Shown here: positions 11,189-26,930 of the stretch, piece by piece | Numbering within the stretch: the first letter of the stretch is position 1 | Layout: every line of letters begins with the position of its first letter | Assembly: GCA_905331475.1 (NCBI GenBank) | Contig: CAJNYU010002057.1 | Coordinates: 62,001-126,000 of the forward strand | Direction of reading: 5' to 3' | Length of the DNA: 64,000 nucleotides | Origin: Rotaria socialis | Taxonomy: Eukaryota > Rotifera > Eurotatoria > Philodinida > Philodinidae | Position numbers and translations under genes: made by a program | Notes under the pieces: model-generated | Database searches by the model: none | The model's input: the letters and a program-made list of their open reading frames with translations, nothing else | What the model was told of the DNA's origin: nothing

Positions 11189-14123
11189 CACCCTCAAGAT
11201 TTAATTAAGGAGACCCCCCCCTCAGAAGTCAAGTTTTTGTTAGAAAATTCGATTTTTCAAAAAATACATTATCTTGTAGCTCTGAGTGTCCTCTTTCAGA
11301 ATATATATAAATTATATGAAAATAATAAGTTACATATTTAGGCTTTTTTTGGCGCGTTTACTCGAAGTCATTATAGAAATAGTCTAATTTTAGTGAGTTT
11401 TTTCTTAGTTACCGTGAATTGATATCGTTCAAATTTTGGTTCGAGCATTAGAAAACCATCCTGATATCAAATAACATGTTTCTAAGCGGTCTGAGCGGCT
11501 GTAAGAAGATTTTGGTAGGTGTTCTTATGCAACGAAAACCTTGTGTGTGTAAGCGACAGCTATTATTTCAGCTTTATCTCCGAATGTAGGGATGTAACAC
11601 TAGCAGTGCACTACTAGAGTAACGACACAGATTGTTATTGATCTATATTAGTACTAGATAGTACTTGAGCTGACCAGTATACTGACCAGCACCAATACTG
11701 ACCAGTACCAATAAAGAACAGTGGCGATGTTGCAGTACTATTACGATATATTCGCATGGTTACGTAGATGATGAAAATCAGATCATAGCATAGCAGTTTT
11801 ATTTTGACACAAAAAAATGAATGGTACTTTGCGATCTAATAAAACAGAAAAAAAGGATAATCATTATATAGCAGAAAGATCGATAAAGCACATATATTTC
11901 TTTTTCTTTCATTCACTGTGCTATGTGTTCGCTATGACAGTTATCACATCTGACCAGTAACCATCAAAAGAGCACAATTTTCCAAAAAGAGGCGCTACAA
12001 TAAATTTGAATTTCCAAATCTGCTTTAATTTTTCTCGAAAATGCCATGAACTGATAGATCTTTTACGAGCTTTCCAATGATATATAATATGTTACAAATA
12101 TTTACGCAGAAACACCATGAACTACTCCCCAATGTTGTAAGTCATTTTTCTCAGCTTCACTTTTTTCTTGTTTTCTGATCACTACGGAACATTTTCCGGG
12201 TCTATCGCTCAATGCACACTACTGATTTTTTTTCATTCGAAAGATCAAATATTTCTCTATAAATTGTACGGACAGATTTTTAAGATATATTTCGGTTAAC
12301 TATTTTCTAATTGATCATAATTTAAATTTCTTTTTTAAATTGGTGACCAAAACAAAAAAATTTTTTATTTCTGATTTTTCATTTATCTCAACGCGCTCTC
12401 ATCTCGCTTGTATGAGTCGCACAGTAATTAATGTATCTTGCTGAACTGATGCTTTAATATTGAAAGGAAATAAAATACTTCGTTGATTATAACATTACTG
12501 TTACATCATTAAATAAATACTTATTTATCCGAGTTTTACACTATAAAAATTTAGTAGAATCTATTAATATCTAAATTTTTTGTCAACAGTTCCTTATTAA
12601 TTTAAGCTTTTATAATTGATAATCGTCACTATGAAACAGACAATGATTAAACATAAATTACGAAGTTTCTTTTATATTAGCTTATTTATTTTTAACGAAG
12701 AACGATTGTAGCTAATAACACATCAAATGGAGTACTCATATAAGAAACTTCTTTATTAATTTCATGAAAAATTTTTAAAAAAATTTACTTTCCTGCCATA
12801 TCATTCGATATAAAATCTTTTTCCATTCCCATCCCACCTGCTCGAGACCCGTACTTCGAAATAACGATAGCGAAACTCTCTTTCTGTCTTTTCTTCGAAT
12901 GCATAACGAAGGAGAAAAATCAATGTCCCGCGTATTAAAACAAACATCTTTTCAGAATCTTTCTCATTTCTCTCTCTTCAATCATGAAAGATTGACACGA
13001 TTAATCTTGGAAACAAAAACATGTTTTTTGAATCTACATAATCAATCAAACTATCTCATATCACTCACTAATAAAATTATATTTCTATGAGTCACTCTCT
13101 CATAACATTTATAGAATAATGAACAATTCCAATCTCAACTCGGTTCTAAACTCTACTGCCACATATACGTGTAGACGTCGTTTTCAACCTTTCGTGACAC
13201 ACACAGTTGTATCTATGTGATGAGTTACCGATTTTTTTCGAAAAGGCTCTCCGAAGCGGTTGCCTTGTTGTTTTGAGACACTTACTTAAAAGGTCTTTTT
13301 GAAAGTTTCAGTCTAGCTGAAGTTACAAATATTGCATGCATGGTTAGTTGTTTCAGGCGCGATAACTGGGGATTTAATGTAAGTGCGCTGAATCTGGATT
13401 ATTGAGTACCAAAATCGAAATTTTAACAGAAAAATCGGCGCTCTGCAGCATAGTACCTCTACGTTAAGCTTTCATAAAATACGTCGAAACTATGAGTATG
13501 ACAATGTCTCGCCAATGCGTGTTCCAGAAATAAATTTCAGACGTATGGTGTTATCCAATGAGGACATTTGAACTGACAAATGTTAGCAAAATAGTGAATT
13601 TTCCGTGCATTGGTGCGATACATAGAATGTCAAGAGTTCAATTGTTGAAGCTGAAATTGATTGAGAGTATGGACCTTAGTGGTATGTCATTTTGCAGAAA
13701 AATTCAGCGGAATTGAATGAATCCTCTTTGAGATATTGCGTATCCAAAACCGCATTTCGTGAAATCGAAACTTGTAAGTTGAAGTTTCAGTTGAATTTAA
13801 GCTTCAAGTTCGACATATATGCTTTCATCATAGCACGCAAGAAAACATGTTCTATTTTTAACTGTTGAAGATTACTTTCATCCTGCCATATAATTACAAG
13901 TAATGATTTTTATAGTCTTATGAAATTATTGTTTCTATGAATATATCAGCGAAGTTTAATTGACATAAAGTATTCTTTTCAATGAAACTATTGTCACTCT
14001 AAGTTTTTGATTTTTAACAAATATTTTCAAGACATGATTCATGTTCTTATTGACTGACATTTTATAATTTTCGAAGAGTAGAATTCAAATATCATTTGAA
14101 ATCAGTATGATATTTGTGTTCCC
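11189..14123. other. Gene-poor region, middle part
   Basis: No supported gene. A few short local repeats occur, such as tandem GACCAGTA-type words around 11670-11715. The remaining sequence shows no coding signature on either strand. Confidence 0.35.
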
Positions 14124-16464
14124 ATATAAAAAAATAGGGATACAATCAGATTAAAATCGATTACTGTTTTGATTAAAAATCGATTATAATCGGAGAAAGC
14201 AATTATTTCGCTGTACTAATCTATTATTATTGATTAAAACTGATTGTACTCAATTCCTATTCAATTAGTAATCGATTAAAAGGTATATGATTATAAGCGA
14301 TTTTAATTAGCTAAAATCGGCTATAATCGATGTAACAGCGGTTTCCCAATACTACCGCTCACACAAATTTCAGTTGATTTTTATCTGTTTTAAATCAATC
14401 ACAAATCAACTAACAGCTGATTCAAAGTAGTTGTGATGGTTTGAGATCGACATCAGGCACACAATAACATCTCATCAATTACTTCCAGTAACGCTGATTT
14501 ACAATTAGCAAGATTAGACTTATTTTTACTTTCCTGAAAGTACTTTCTCAAGAATTCATCAGTATTTTCTGAATTAAATTATTCAGAATTTTTACTTTCG
14601 TAACAAAATATATTTCCACTTCTTTATTTTCTGCTCAACGAACTGGTGATACTCCTCTTCGAGAAAAAGGAAGAAAACAATGAAAACAATCGCTATCGTT
14701 TTGAAGCGCAAGGAAAAAATAACGAAAAAAACAACTCAGTTTTATATTAAAAGGAAACTCGTATTATAACTCAGGAATGTGAAGGTTTTGTGCAATCAAT
14801 TCTTTTTTTTTGGGAAGTACTGTAAAGAGTGCTATAGTTTTTTCTTTGAAAAGGCTTTGATATTTCTGACTATCGTGTATTACATAAGATTTTCGATACG
14901 GTATTCGAGATAATTGAATCGTTGTTCTATATTCAAGTCAGGGCATATACGTTGAAATCGCGTTTTTCATATGCATAAAGAAATCGAGCTCAGTATCTAA
15001 GGTTGTCTTGTTCTTACATATATGGAGTCTCAATAGGTTGTTTCATCATTTTTGTGGAACCCACATATATATTTTCGAAGAAAATGGTGAGTGTAAATTT
15101 AAAAGCGAGATTTTTTGCGGTTCCCCATCCCATTACAGACATTAATGAGTTGAAAGTTGTGCTAATTAGGAGCTTGACTGATTAGGTTGCTATTTCTTCC
15201 TCTTTTAATTCCAGATTACATGAAAAAGCAATGCTTGCCCATTACAGACCATAGAAGCTAGTCTCTGTCATTGTTAAATATACGAGCTAAAAATTAATAC
15301 TTTATTACAGACATAAGCAAATAGGCAATGACCTAATTATAGGTTTTGTAAATCAGGGTAGAATTTTCAGGTGAACTAATTTGAATTATTTCAGTAAACC
15401 GAATGGATATATGTGAGTTTCACATGTTAACCCCAAACGGGTTGCGCTAACAAGCTTTTGGAATAATCAGGGACAGCGCGAACGAGGGGGGGTTGGGGGT
15501 TCCCTCCCCCCAACTTTGGAAATTTTCGTTTCAATTTTACTCCGATTTGAAGAAAATAGAAGAGATTTTTATTGATTTTCTCCGATTTTTGCAAAGAAAC
15601 CTCCCCTTTTCAAGTAACCCCCCTATACTTTTATTACTTCGCGCCGTCCCTGGGAATAATAAAGGTGATAGTTACTGATGTAGTATTACTTATGCATGCC
15701 ATTAATTATCAAGTACTGAAGTATTACTCTATCTTTCTAAATCTTCCAGATATCATATTTTTAAGATTTAAACGGTAATTTATTTTACATTGCTGAAATG
15801 AACGATCTTTAAATTACTATGATGGCTTTAATCTTAACTTTAACTTTTATAACGCAACATAATCATAAAAAAATCATTACAAATGATTTTTTTCAAACGT
15901 TTTCTTAGTAATTACGAAAAATCAATAAAGAAGTGACTTCTGATTGTGGAAGTTCTCAAAACATGTTTTTTTCAGCCTCCGATCAGTTTCCCTTGATTTT
16001 CGTAAACTATTCTGTTGAAAAAATTGAATAACTCCTAATTGGGTTTTCAATTTAGCTATTTTTACCTGCATAAAACTCAGTTCGCTATAATGCATTCGAA
16101 AGCAAAATTGATTCTAATATATTATTAGTAGTAGGAGTTTATTTTAAACGAATTTAAATCTCAATGATTATAATCGATTCGAGAAACGTATCAATTTTTG
16201 TGGATTTTAAGCGAGAAGAAAATAATAAAATACTGATGAAAATCAATTATTACTTAAAATCGATTCTAGCTGATTAATAAAAATCGTAGACAATCGATTA
16301 TAGCCGCTTTAATCGATTTTATGGCATTAAAGTAAAAAAATCGATTAAAATCTTCAATTCAATCAGAAAAAATCATAATTGCTAGATTTTCATCAATTAT
16401 TTGTAGTGCGAATCGATTATAATCAAGAATATGTTGATTTTTCGCGTGAATGTTTTTACATGGG
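14124..16464. repeat. AATCGATT-rich tract with inverted-looking ends (possible decayed element)
   Basis: Roughly nine AATCGATT words and many variants cluster in two blocks, near 14150-14335 and 16165-16420, separated by ordinary AT-rich sequence and a nested 185-bp hAT-type MITE. The outer edges read CCCATATAAAAA (left) and TTTTTACATGGG (right), which are imperfect inverted copies. That suggests one old repeat or transposon with subterminal repeated words, later invaded. No transposase frame was found and no target duplication is clear, so the boundaries are tentative. Confidence 0.35.
15468..15652. mobile_element. Non-autonomous hAT-type MITE (185 bp)
   Basis: The ends are imperfect inverted repeats: CAGGGACAGCGCGAAC on the left and, read inward, CAGGGACGGCGCGAAG on the right. 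The element is flanked by identical 8-bp direct repeats GGAATAAT (15460-15467 and 15653-15660). An 8-bp target duplication with CAGGG-type ends is the signature of hAT elements. The interior has runs of G and C and no transposase. It is nested within the AATCGATT-rich tract. Confidence 0.85.
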
Positions 16465-17725
16465 ATTCAGACACTTACATCTATTGAACGCTATATGATT
16501 CTAAGAGAGCATTGCATCATTTTTTTTTATGCCTCACGATAATCTCCAATGAAAAACGTTGAGTTGTGAGAAAATGAAAAGTAAACTGATAAAACATAAT
16601 CAGGATTCCATTCTGATTTTCAGTCTTATAAATCTACACTACAACATCGTTCATCAATGGCTAATTTATTCTGTTTTCATTTTTCTTTATTTGCCAAAAA
16701 TGAAACAATCATTTACCTTTGACAAACAGAGATATAGGATTCATTGATCTCTATCCTTTATTATAAAGGAAATAAAAGATAAAGTATCATCCCTATCAAC
16801 GGCAACAAACCTATGAAAACAATGGTAATAACTGTTTGAGCACGTTTATATGCCTCCAAGCATATTGACACTTTGATTACTAACCAAAAGCGAATGTATT
16901 AGAAGACCTACTTTCAGACCTGTAATAGAAACAAGTAAATTTTCAGTACTGATTTAATTTTGATTATACTGCATAAGCATTATTTGACATGAGTCCATCG
17001 AAACTACGAATTGAAATATTGATCTTATATTTAATCTTACGAGTTGATTATTTATTAAAATGCCAGAAAAATTTTTATTTTGGTTAGAAACACAGGATGA
17101 AACCAAATTATTTGCATATCTTAAAACAAATAAAACTTTCTGCGAGCATTATCTCTGGTCAAACGAAAACAAAACAAAAAATGCCATTTCTAAAATAATC
17201 ATGATTCATGTTTTTTCATTGCGTGCGAATAACGATCCAGCGGTGGAAAACTGTATTTCGAAATGATCTATCTACTGATTTCTCAACCTATTTCGGAAAG
17301 AACTTTCGATGTTTGTCGAATAGCCACTTTAAGAACATCACTGGTGTCCATAAAATGTAAAAAATTAACGTACTAGTTACAATACTATAAGTTTGTAGAT
17401 GTGTGGGAATTTAACCCTGGATTTTACTTCAATGATAGTCTCAATTGAATCATTTAACGAACAGCAAAATTTCACTATTAATTTTTTACTTGTTGTAAGT
17501 ACAACTTTGTTGACAAGATGTGCATGTTTAATTGCTTATTACTATCGATTGTTGTCTTAGAAATTTAAGACAAATTTAATGGTTATATGCTTGTAAATTA
17601 TTTATTTTATTAAAAATCTGTTAGTACTTTTAGTGTGAGTTAACTAACACAGATCATCTGCTTTTCTTGTTTTAAAATAAAATATGTCAATTGATTTTTG
17701 TTCGTTTTATTTGTTTTTTCTTCTG
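16465..17725. other. Gene-poor region, right part
   Basis: No supported gene. An open frame at 17060-17266 begins with a plausible ATG, but I recognise no family and no splice-linked continuation. The last few hundred bases are probably the 3' flank of the minus-strand GRDP-like gene. Confidence 0.35.
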
Positions 17726-20199
17726 TTAAACATTATTCATAGCCATGTGAGGTTTTTTAGTAGCCGACATCTTTTCAGTATTATTAGTGCCAGTTGATCC
17801 ATTCAAATTTATCTTTCCAATATCATTCGCTAACAAATCATTATCATTATGATCCCCATTTGTGGCCGTTAAATCTGCTCCCTCATGTTTACCAAATATT
17901 TCTGTAAATAATGTATCAAAACGTGATATTAATGCCGATCCTAAGCAAATATATTGCAAAGAAGTTGCCAATTCCACCCGTTTAACTGATATTGCCCATG
18001 TATTCATGTCAATAACAAAATTACTTGAACCAATAAGCCATCTATCTTCGTTCCAATCGACATAAGCGATTTCTTCTACAACGCGGCCATCAGGCATAAA
18101 ACGATATAAAGTAAATTGATAATTTTTATCAGTTGCTGTTGCTTCTAATGTAACTGTGAAAAGTTCTTTACTAAATTTAACGATACCCCAATCACCTGAA
18201 TGATCTTTAATAATGAGTGCTTCTTCATTTTCCGGATTTAATGTGATAATAGATATATCATGTTTATCCGATACATTAGTAGGTAATGGTAATTGGGACC
18301 AGTTAAGTGTATGACATGAAGCAAATATAGCACTATTAAGTGTTGCTGTAAATATATCAATATCATTAAGAACAGTATGACGAATATTAAGTAAGATTGG
18401 ATCATCTTGATGTACTGGTCGAATAATATGTAATGCTTGTTGAACTCGAACATCTTCGAGATTAAATAAAAATGATGTACCTAATTGAGCTAGATAGTTT
18501 TTGTCAAGTGTTACTTCTTCATATTCGACAGGATCATATCGAACAATAATTGTATTTATATCAACAGCTGGAACACCAACAATCAAACTATTAACAGATG
18601 AAAAATATGATGTTCTTTTTTAATCAAACTGTTTAATTAATTAAATTTATAAATTTATTTCTCTCTCTCTCTCTTTCTCAATGAACAGAAATGCTTATAA
18701 TCCCTATACTAAATATCCTAAGATCTGTATATTGTCAAATATTAATTATATAAATGATTCGTTCATGACAACCGGTTTAAATCAAAACAATATTCGATAT
18801 ATATATATATATGATACCTGTTTGCAGTGGATAAAAGTTTTCGAAGAGGCGAATCAGCTGTAATAACAGTTTCAAATATATGATAAAGTGCAGTTGGATC
18901 ATCTTCAGCTGTTGAACTATTAGCTGCTTGAACAGGTTGCTGGAATTGAGTGATGGGAAGAAGTCTTTCCGGTGGCATTACAAATTCTGCAAGTGAACTA
19001 AAATAAATCATGGGCCAAAAACCAGCTTTCTGCTGAATTTTAAGCGTAAGGTTTTCTCTAAAATCACCTGGATCAGCATCAAAATGCGCCTCAATATGTC
19101 CTGATGAACCACGAGCAAAAATTTCCTGATCGGAATTATTAAATTGTGCAAAAAATTGTTCACGTAACGGTTCATTAGGCGTGCGATCATGAAGCGATAC
19201 AACTGTACTGGCTCTGTCGTCAACATATTTTTTTTCATTACCCGTTGCCAGATTAGTATTTTCGATTAATTGTACATATAATGAATATCGTTGACATTCA
19301 AGAAGAAAGTTGTAATCAGTAACAAATTGATAGAAGCCTCGTGATGTTTTTCCTCGATACATGCAGCCACTTTTTGCTAGGCGATCACCATATAAATCAA
19401 ACCATTTACGACGTGTTTCACTATCTGATGTTGATAATTTCGATTTTGCTGAACGATCCTGTGTTGTATCATCATGATGAAGAACATGCTGAAGATTTGC
19501 CATCATATCCCGACGATAGGCTTCGGGAAACAGTTGATGTGTATGCCAAATAACATCAATATCATACATTGGTACCACAAATAATTGTGGATGGAGACGT
19601 TTCAAAAAAATGAATTTTTTATAACGATTTAATGCTTCTTCGAGAAACTCAGGATCTTTATAATGGCCAAATGCAACATTATAATAAAAATCTGCTTGTC
19701 TTTCAACAGCATGACTTAAAGCATATTTTATTTTACTTGTATATGGTGGAATAATTTGTATGTTTGTTTTATAATCTAAATGATATGGCATATGACGACT
19801 ATATTTTTTGGTCCATAATTGTTCACTAAGTTTAACTATCTGTGGTGAACGCGCACGTACACGATTCGACAAAATACGTCCATATAAACGTTCACAATCA
19901 CTTGCATATGATGTCGGTGCTAACATATGCGAATGCCAAACAAAAAGTACATCAAGAGGTGGAACAATCTCTAAATCGCCAACTTCTGCTAGAAATGGAA
20001 GCCAAAACATTTCATAACGATACACAGCGTATTCACACGCTTGTTTTTGAACATATTCAGGATGATCATAATATTCTTTTAGATAAGCCAGATGATCAAT
20101 AGCAGCTTGCTTAAGATCTTCACTAACTACTATGTGAGATGGATGAGTTATAGACGAATTATTCGGGGATGGATTTGTTACATGTGATACTGAAGCCAT
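17726..20199 (-). CDS. DUF1399 / glycine-rich-domain-protein (GRDP)-like protein
   Basis: Two exons, 20199-18818 and 18587-17726, give 747 aa. The first half carries the DUF1399 hallmark twice: DVLFVWHSHMLAPTSYASDC and IDVIWHTHQLFPEAYRRDM, each preceded by a helix ending in a Phe/Leu-rich run (FWLPFLAEV; KFIFLKRLHP). The WHxHxL motif defines this family, best known from plant GRDP1/2 and fungal and protist homologues; its biochemical role is unclear. The second half is beta-rich without a recognised domain, and the C-terminal 60 residues are Asn/Asp/Thr-rich and probably disordered. I chose the Met of MASVSHVTN (20199) over one 17 codons upstream (20250) because the upstream extension is hydrophobic and unlike the family. 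The intron contains an (AT)n microsatellite at about 18799-18812 and a (TC)n run near 18661. The gene diverges from the GH13 gene. Confidence 0.75.
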
Positions 20200-22782
<2,583 letters not shown>

Positions 22783-22986
22783 GACTCAGTGGCAAGATTA
22801 CTTTTTAGCTTCAAAATTTAATCTTACACTTATCAAGCAACGTTTAAAATTGGAACAGTGTATTTTTCTTTTTGTAATATTTTTGATTTTATAGACTGAA
22901 GCGAAGTCATAATATTATTTTGTTGATTCAACGAATGAAATCAGAACAATCATTATACTGAGTTTTTCTTGGATAGACTTCGATTA

Positions 22987-23010
22987 TTATTATTATTATT
23001 ATTATTTTAT
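22987..23010. repeat. (ATT)n microsatellite
   Basis: About eight TTA/ATT units lie in the 258-bp gap between the convergent ends of the GH13 and sushi/EGF genes. Confidence 0.8.
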
Positions 23011-23040
23011 TCTATACTTTTATCTGCAAAAAAAAAGACA

Positions 23041-25702
23041 TCAGTTCTCAAGATTAATGTCACGTCGTTCACATCGAAGACCTTGCCAACCTCGACGGCA
23101 AGTGCACTGATAAAAGCCTGTACATCGTCCTCCGTTTAAACATGGAAGTGGGCAAAATGCTAGAAAACAAACGATCAATGATATTAATTCTTTTTGATTT
23201 TATAATAATAAAAAACGAATTCGTACCATTTTGACATTGATTTGTACATACACATGTTCCATCTAAACATATTTCATTTGATTTACATGAATTATTACAT
23301 TGATCACATGAACTTGTTTTACAAACACACATGCCATTGATACAATCTTCATGTGGACGACAACCCCCGCGTTTTCTACCACACATACATATATCTAATT
23401 GACAAAGTTCGCCTTTACCACATTTTCCTTCAGAGCCACAGCTACATGATAGATTATAACAACGTTCTCCCACATCACAAATTTCATAACACGGACGATT
23501 GTCTTCACATAAACCTAAAAGAAAAATAAATACATCACAAAAGTAAAATCGATTTTTAGGAAAGTATCGAACTAACCTTTAAAACAGCCACATCGGCCAT
23601 CGACACATACTTGTCCAGGCCGACAGATTACTGGGCAATATGGTGTTAAAGAAGATTCACATTGTCGATTGACACATTGTGTTCCAAATGGACATGGTGG
23701 ATTACATTGATAATCATTTTTTTCGTCATCTATATTCGACCAACTACATTGTCCATCGATACATACTTCATCCTCGTCACACGGAGGATCACAAACAAGA
23801 GGATTTAATTTAGCTTGTTGTCGTAAACAGATACCTGTTTTTTTCTCACAAAGTTCACATTCCGATGAACATGGATTATCTAATATAAATTCTATTCGTA
23901 ATGCATTAAAATCAACAGTATAGCTCTTACATTTACAAATCGGCGGTAATGGATACCATTCTGATGGTACCATACAAAATGCTCGACTAGCACCAATCAT
24001 TTCATAACCATAGTTACATTCATATTCAACCGATGAACCAACTTCATAATCGAATACACGATAAAGTCCACCTGATATGGATGCTGGCTCCGAACAGCCT
24101 AATTCATATTTATCTATTTATAATATATCAATAGAAAAACAATAGTCTCAGTTTACCTGAACAAAACGATGAACTTTTCAATTTCGACGTATCAATTGTT
24201 ATTTCATTTGATACTTTTGACCAAGAAAAAATATCTCCATTTTGTTTTCGACAATCCCGGTAGCTGACCAGTAATTGTTGTTCCGATATAATTTGTTTCC
24301 AAATTTCTACACGTGTTATACGACCATTAAATAATCGATCAAATAGAATTAAGTTTGTCATATCTAGTTGAATAAATAAAAGTCGAAATGATCATTTATA
24401 CATGCCTTTCTTTTAGGCTTACTTGCTTTCGAAATCGAGGCTCATTACTCCGAAATCGATCGATTGTTGACGTGCACCATCAATATATAAGTTTGATTGT
24501 TGATTTCTATTTGAATATGTCCAAGTAAAATGTATCCATTTATCAATGGGAATATTCACGTAGGTTGTTGTTGTAGAATTTGTTTGATTTCGTCGTGAAT
24601 GATAAACAGCTAGTCTGTTGAAGTTGACAATGAAAGGCATGATGATAAAAATGTTTTTAGATTTGAAAACAGAAATGATCTTACCTGCCTTGTTGAATAT
24701 TTAATTCAAATAGAGCACTATCATTATTTTGTTTCAATGAAATTATATTAGCTTTCGTATTGTTTTCCAAATAAAACCAAACGATAATTGTAAATTCAGT
24801 TGAATTAAAAGATGTTAAAGTAACTCCAGTATGGCTATTATTAATATGTAAAGCATAGTTTGAATAATCTATTAGAAATAAAAACAATGGAAATGAAAAA
24901 TTTAAATTCAAATTTTCCTACCTAAATATTTTGGCGTAGTTGCCAAATCAGGCGTTGATGTTGTACTTGACATAACAAGTGATGTTGTTTCAGCACCGAC
25001 TGAAAATAAATGATAGATGTTTTTCCTTATATATCAAAATGCACTTACTAATACAAAACTGTTCATAACCTGTCCATCGACCCATGACTGCACATTCTCG
25101 AATGCGTGGACCAACCAATCGATAGCCTGTTTCGTTACATTTTGCTCGACATTTAGTGCCGAACTTGTATTTTGTATTATTTTGTTGAGGCAAACACTCT
25201 TGTATAACTCGAGGATGAATTTTCAATGTGGGACAACGAATTTCTAGAACGATACAAGTATTGTCAATTTTGCGTTTCTCTAGTTATCTTACCCTCACAT
25301 TGTGGTTCTCGCCCACTCCAGGTTTCATCTTGACGGCATTCACGAAAACTATCACCATTTACAAGACGATATCCAGTTAAACATCCAAGACCACACAATG
25401 ATCCTGGCACTTGTTTACAGTAGCCCGAAAAGAAAAATCCATGTTTAGGTAATTCCAAAACAGGACACTGTTTTGTCTAATGTGTCGAATAATGAAAAGT
25501 CAGAATGAGAAATAAAACACGATAAATAATTAAAACATACTCGTGCACAATCAATATTGACAATATTAAGCGTAAACAAGATGAAAGAAAAAATAATCAT
25601 ATATCGACTTCGATACTTTGATTTTGACCACCAGGGAATAGAAAAGTATTGTCGACGATGGAACATTAATTTGTGCCAACAAGGAAACAAATAGAAAAGC
25701 AT
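23041..25702 (-). CDS. Extracellular sushi / LamG-like / EGF cysteine-rich protein
   Basis: Exons: 25702-25541, 25476-25293, 25243-25049, 24999-24922, 24868-24685, 24614-24427, 24363-24157, 24098-23577, 23514-23227 and 23159-23041; total 708 aa if the first Met is used. A hydrophobic stretch (MIIFSFILFTLNIVNIDC) looks like a signal peptide, so the true start may be the Met at 25600. Next come two sushi/CCP modules (KQCPVLELP...EPQCEG and IRCPTLKIHP...EQFC), a Ser/Thr-rich linker, a concanavalin/LamG-like domain (FTIIVWFYLENNTKANIISL), a third CCP (CSEPASISGG...PPIC), a run of short six-Cys repeats of the CxxGxxCxxxxC kind, and a final EGF-like module (CLNGGRCTGFYQCTC). It is probably a secreted adhesion or recognition protein. 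The junction 24427/24363 works only as a GC-AG intron. No membrane anchor is seen at the C-terminus. Confidence 0.8.
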
Positions 25703-26930
25703 TACACATATACGATATTTATTATGTTAAATGATGGAAATGCCTGTTTATTGTCGCTCATTGAACATCTGGTGTTGAGAGAATATACAAGCATGAGAAA
25801 TTGCGCGATTGGCATCACAAGGAAAGAACAAGAGCATACTTAATTAATGGTCGTTTATAATGTAGAAAAGATTAGTTGTTCATATAAACAAAGCATTGGT
25901 CTGAAAATGAGGAATATGATGCAGAAATTATTAGATTATACAGGCGATCGTATCTTGCGGTCAATGTCATTTCATCTGAATCGAGTCAAAGAGTTCCCAT
26001 CGGCAAATAAACACTTTGTTTTCTTTATTGTCATTGATTGATTCTTTTATCATTTGTTTTCTTGTTCGAACGATTCAATAGGAAATCTTTTTAGATAGAT
26101 GAAAATGGTTTTCGATGGTGATTTTAATTGTTTTTGGAATTATTAAATTAATAAGTCGACTGATTTTTAAGGTAAGTCATCATAATTGTTTTTATTTTGC
26201 TAAGATTTAGTATAAAATTCAATCAGAAATATAAGTAATGAGTTTAATGGAAATGGTTTTCTTTTTCGCACAACTATTAGACGAATGCTTAGCGATTAAT
26301 CAACTTTAAGCAGACATAAAGCAGTCAATTAGTGTTTTTTTTCTTGAATTCTTCCAAATATTTCATTCATCAATCCAGGTTATAATTAACTATTTTTCCT
26401 GATTCATTCAGTGAAGGATTTATACTCTACTAGAATCTTAACAGATCTAAAACAAATTTTAGTATTGAGTGTTTGTCAAGCTTTAACTATGAGAAAAAAA
26501 CCATAATATCTAACGTGTTACGCAAAAATTCACCAATCATAAATCATAGTCTACGGAAAAATAAAATCTCTGAATTATTTTAATACTAGAAAAAGCTTTA
26601 AAATCGATCAATCATAATAAAAAATACTCCATTCTTCGGTAACATTAGACGATTATTATTTGTTTGTACGGTCACTATTTGACCAAAGAAATATTTTGTC
26701 AATCGATTAGCAAACGTAGTACGGATTTATTTTCTCGATGAATCTATCAATGAAGAATACCGAAAGATAATCATGAGTTTTAAATTGACTATAATTTCTG
26801 TTAAATTTATTTATTAATCATTTAAGCTCAGTGAAACATTCAAAGGAATAATAAGCTCGAAAACACAGCAAGCAATGATATAAGCTCTATAATCACTGTT
26901 ATTTATACAAAAAAAAGCTCGCTGCTAACA
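25703..26930. other. Intergenic, no gene recognised
   Basis: A 1.2-kb AT-rich gap between two minus-strand genes. A 64-codon open frame at 25847-26041 has no supporting feature. The left part presumably contains the promoter of the sushi/EGF gene and the right end the 3' UTR of CCDC146. Confidence 0.4.
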
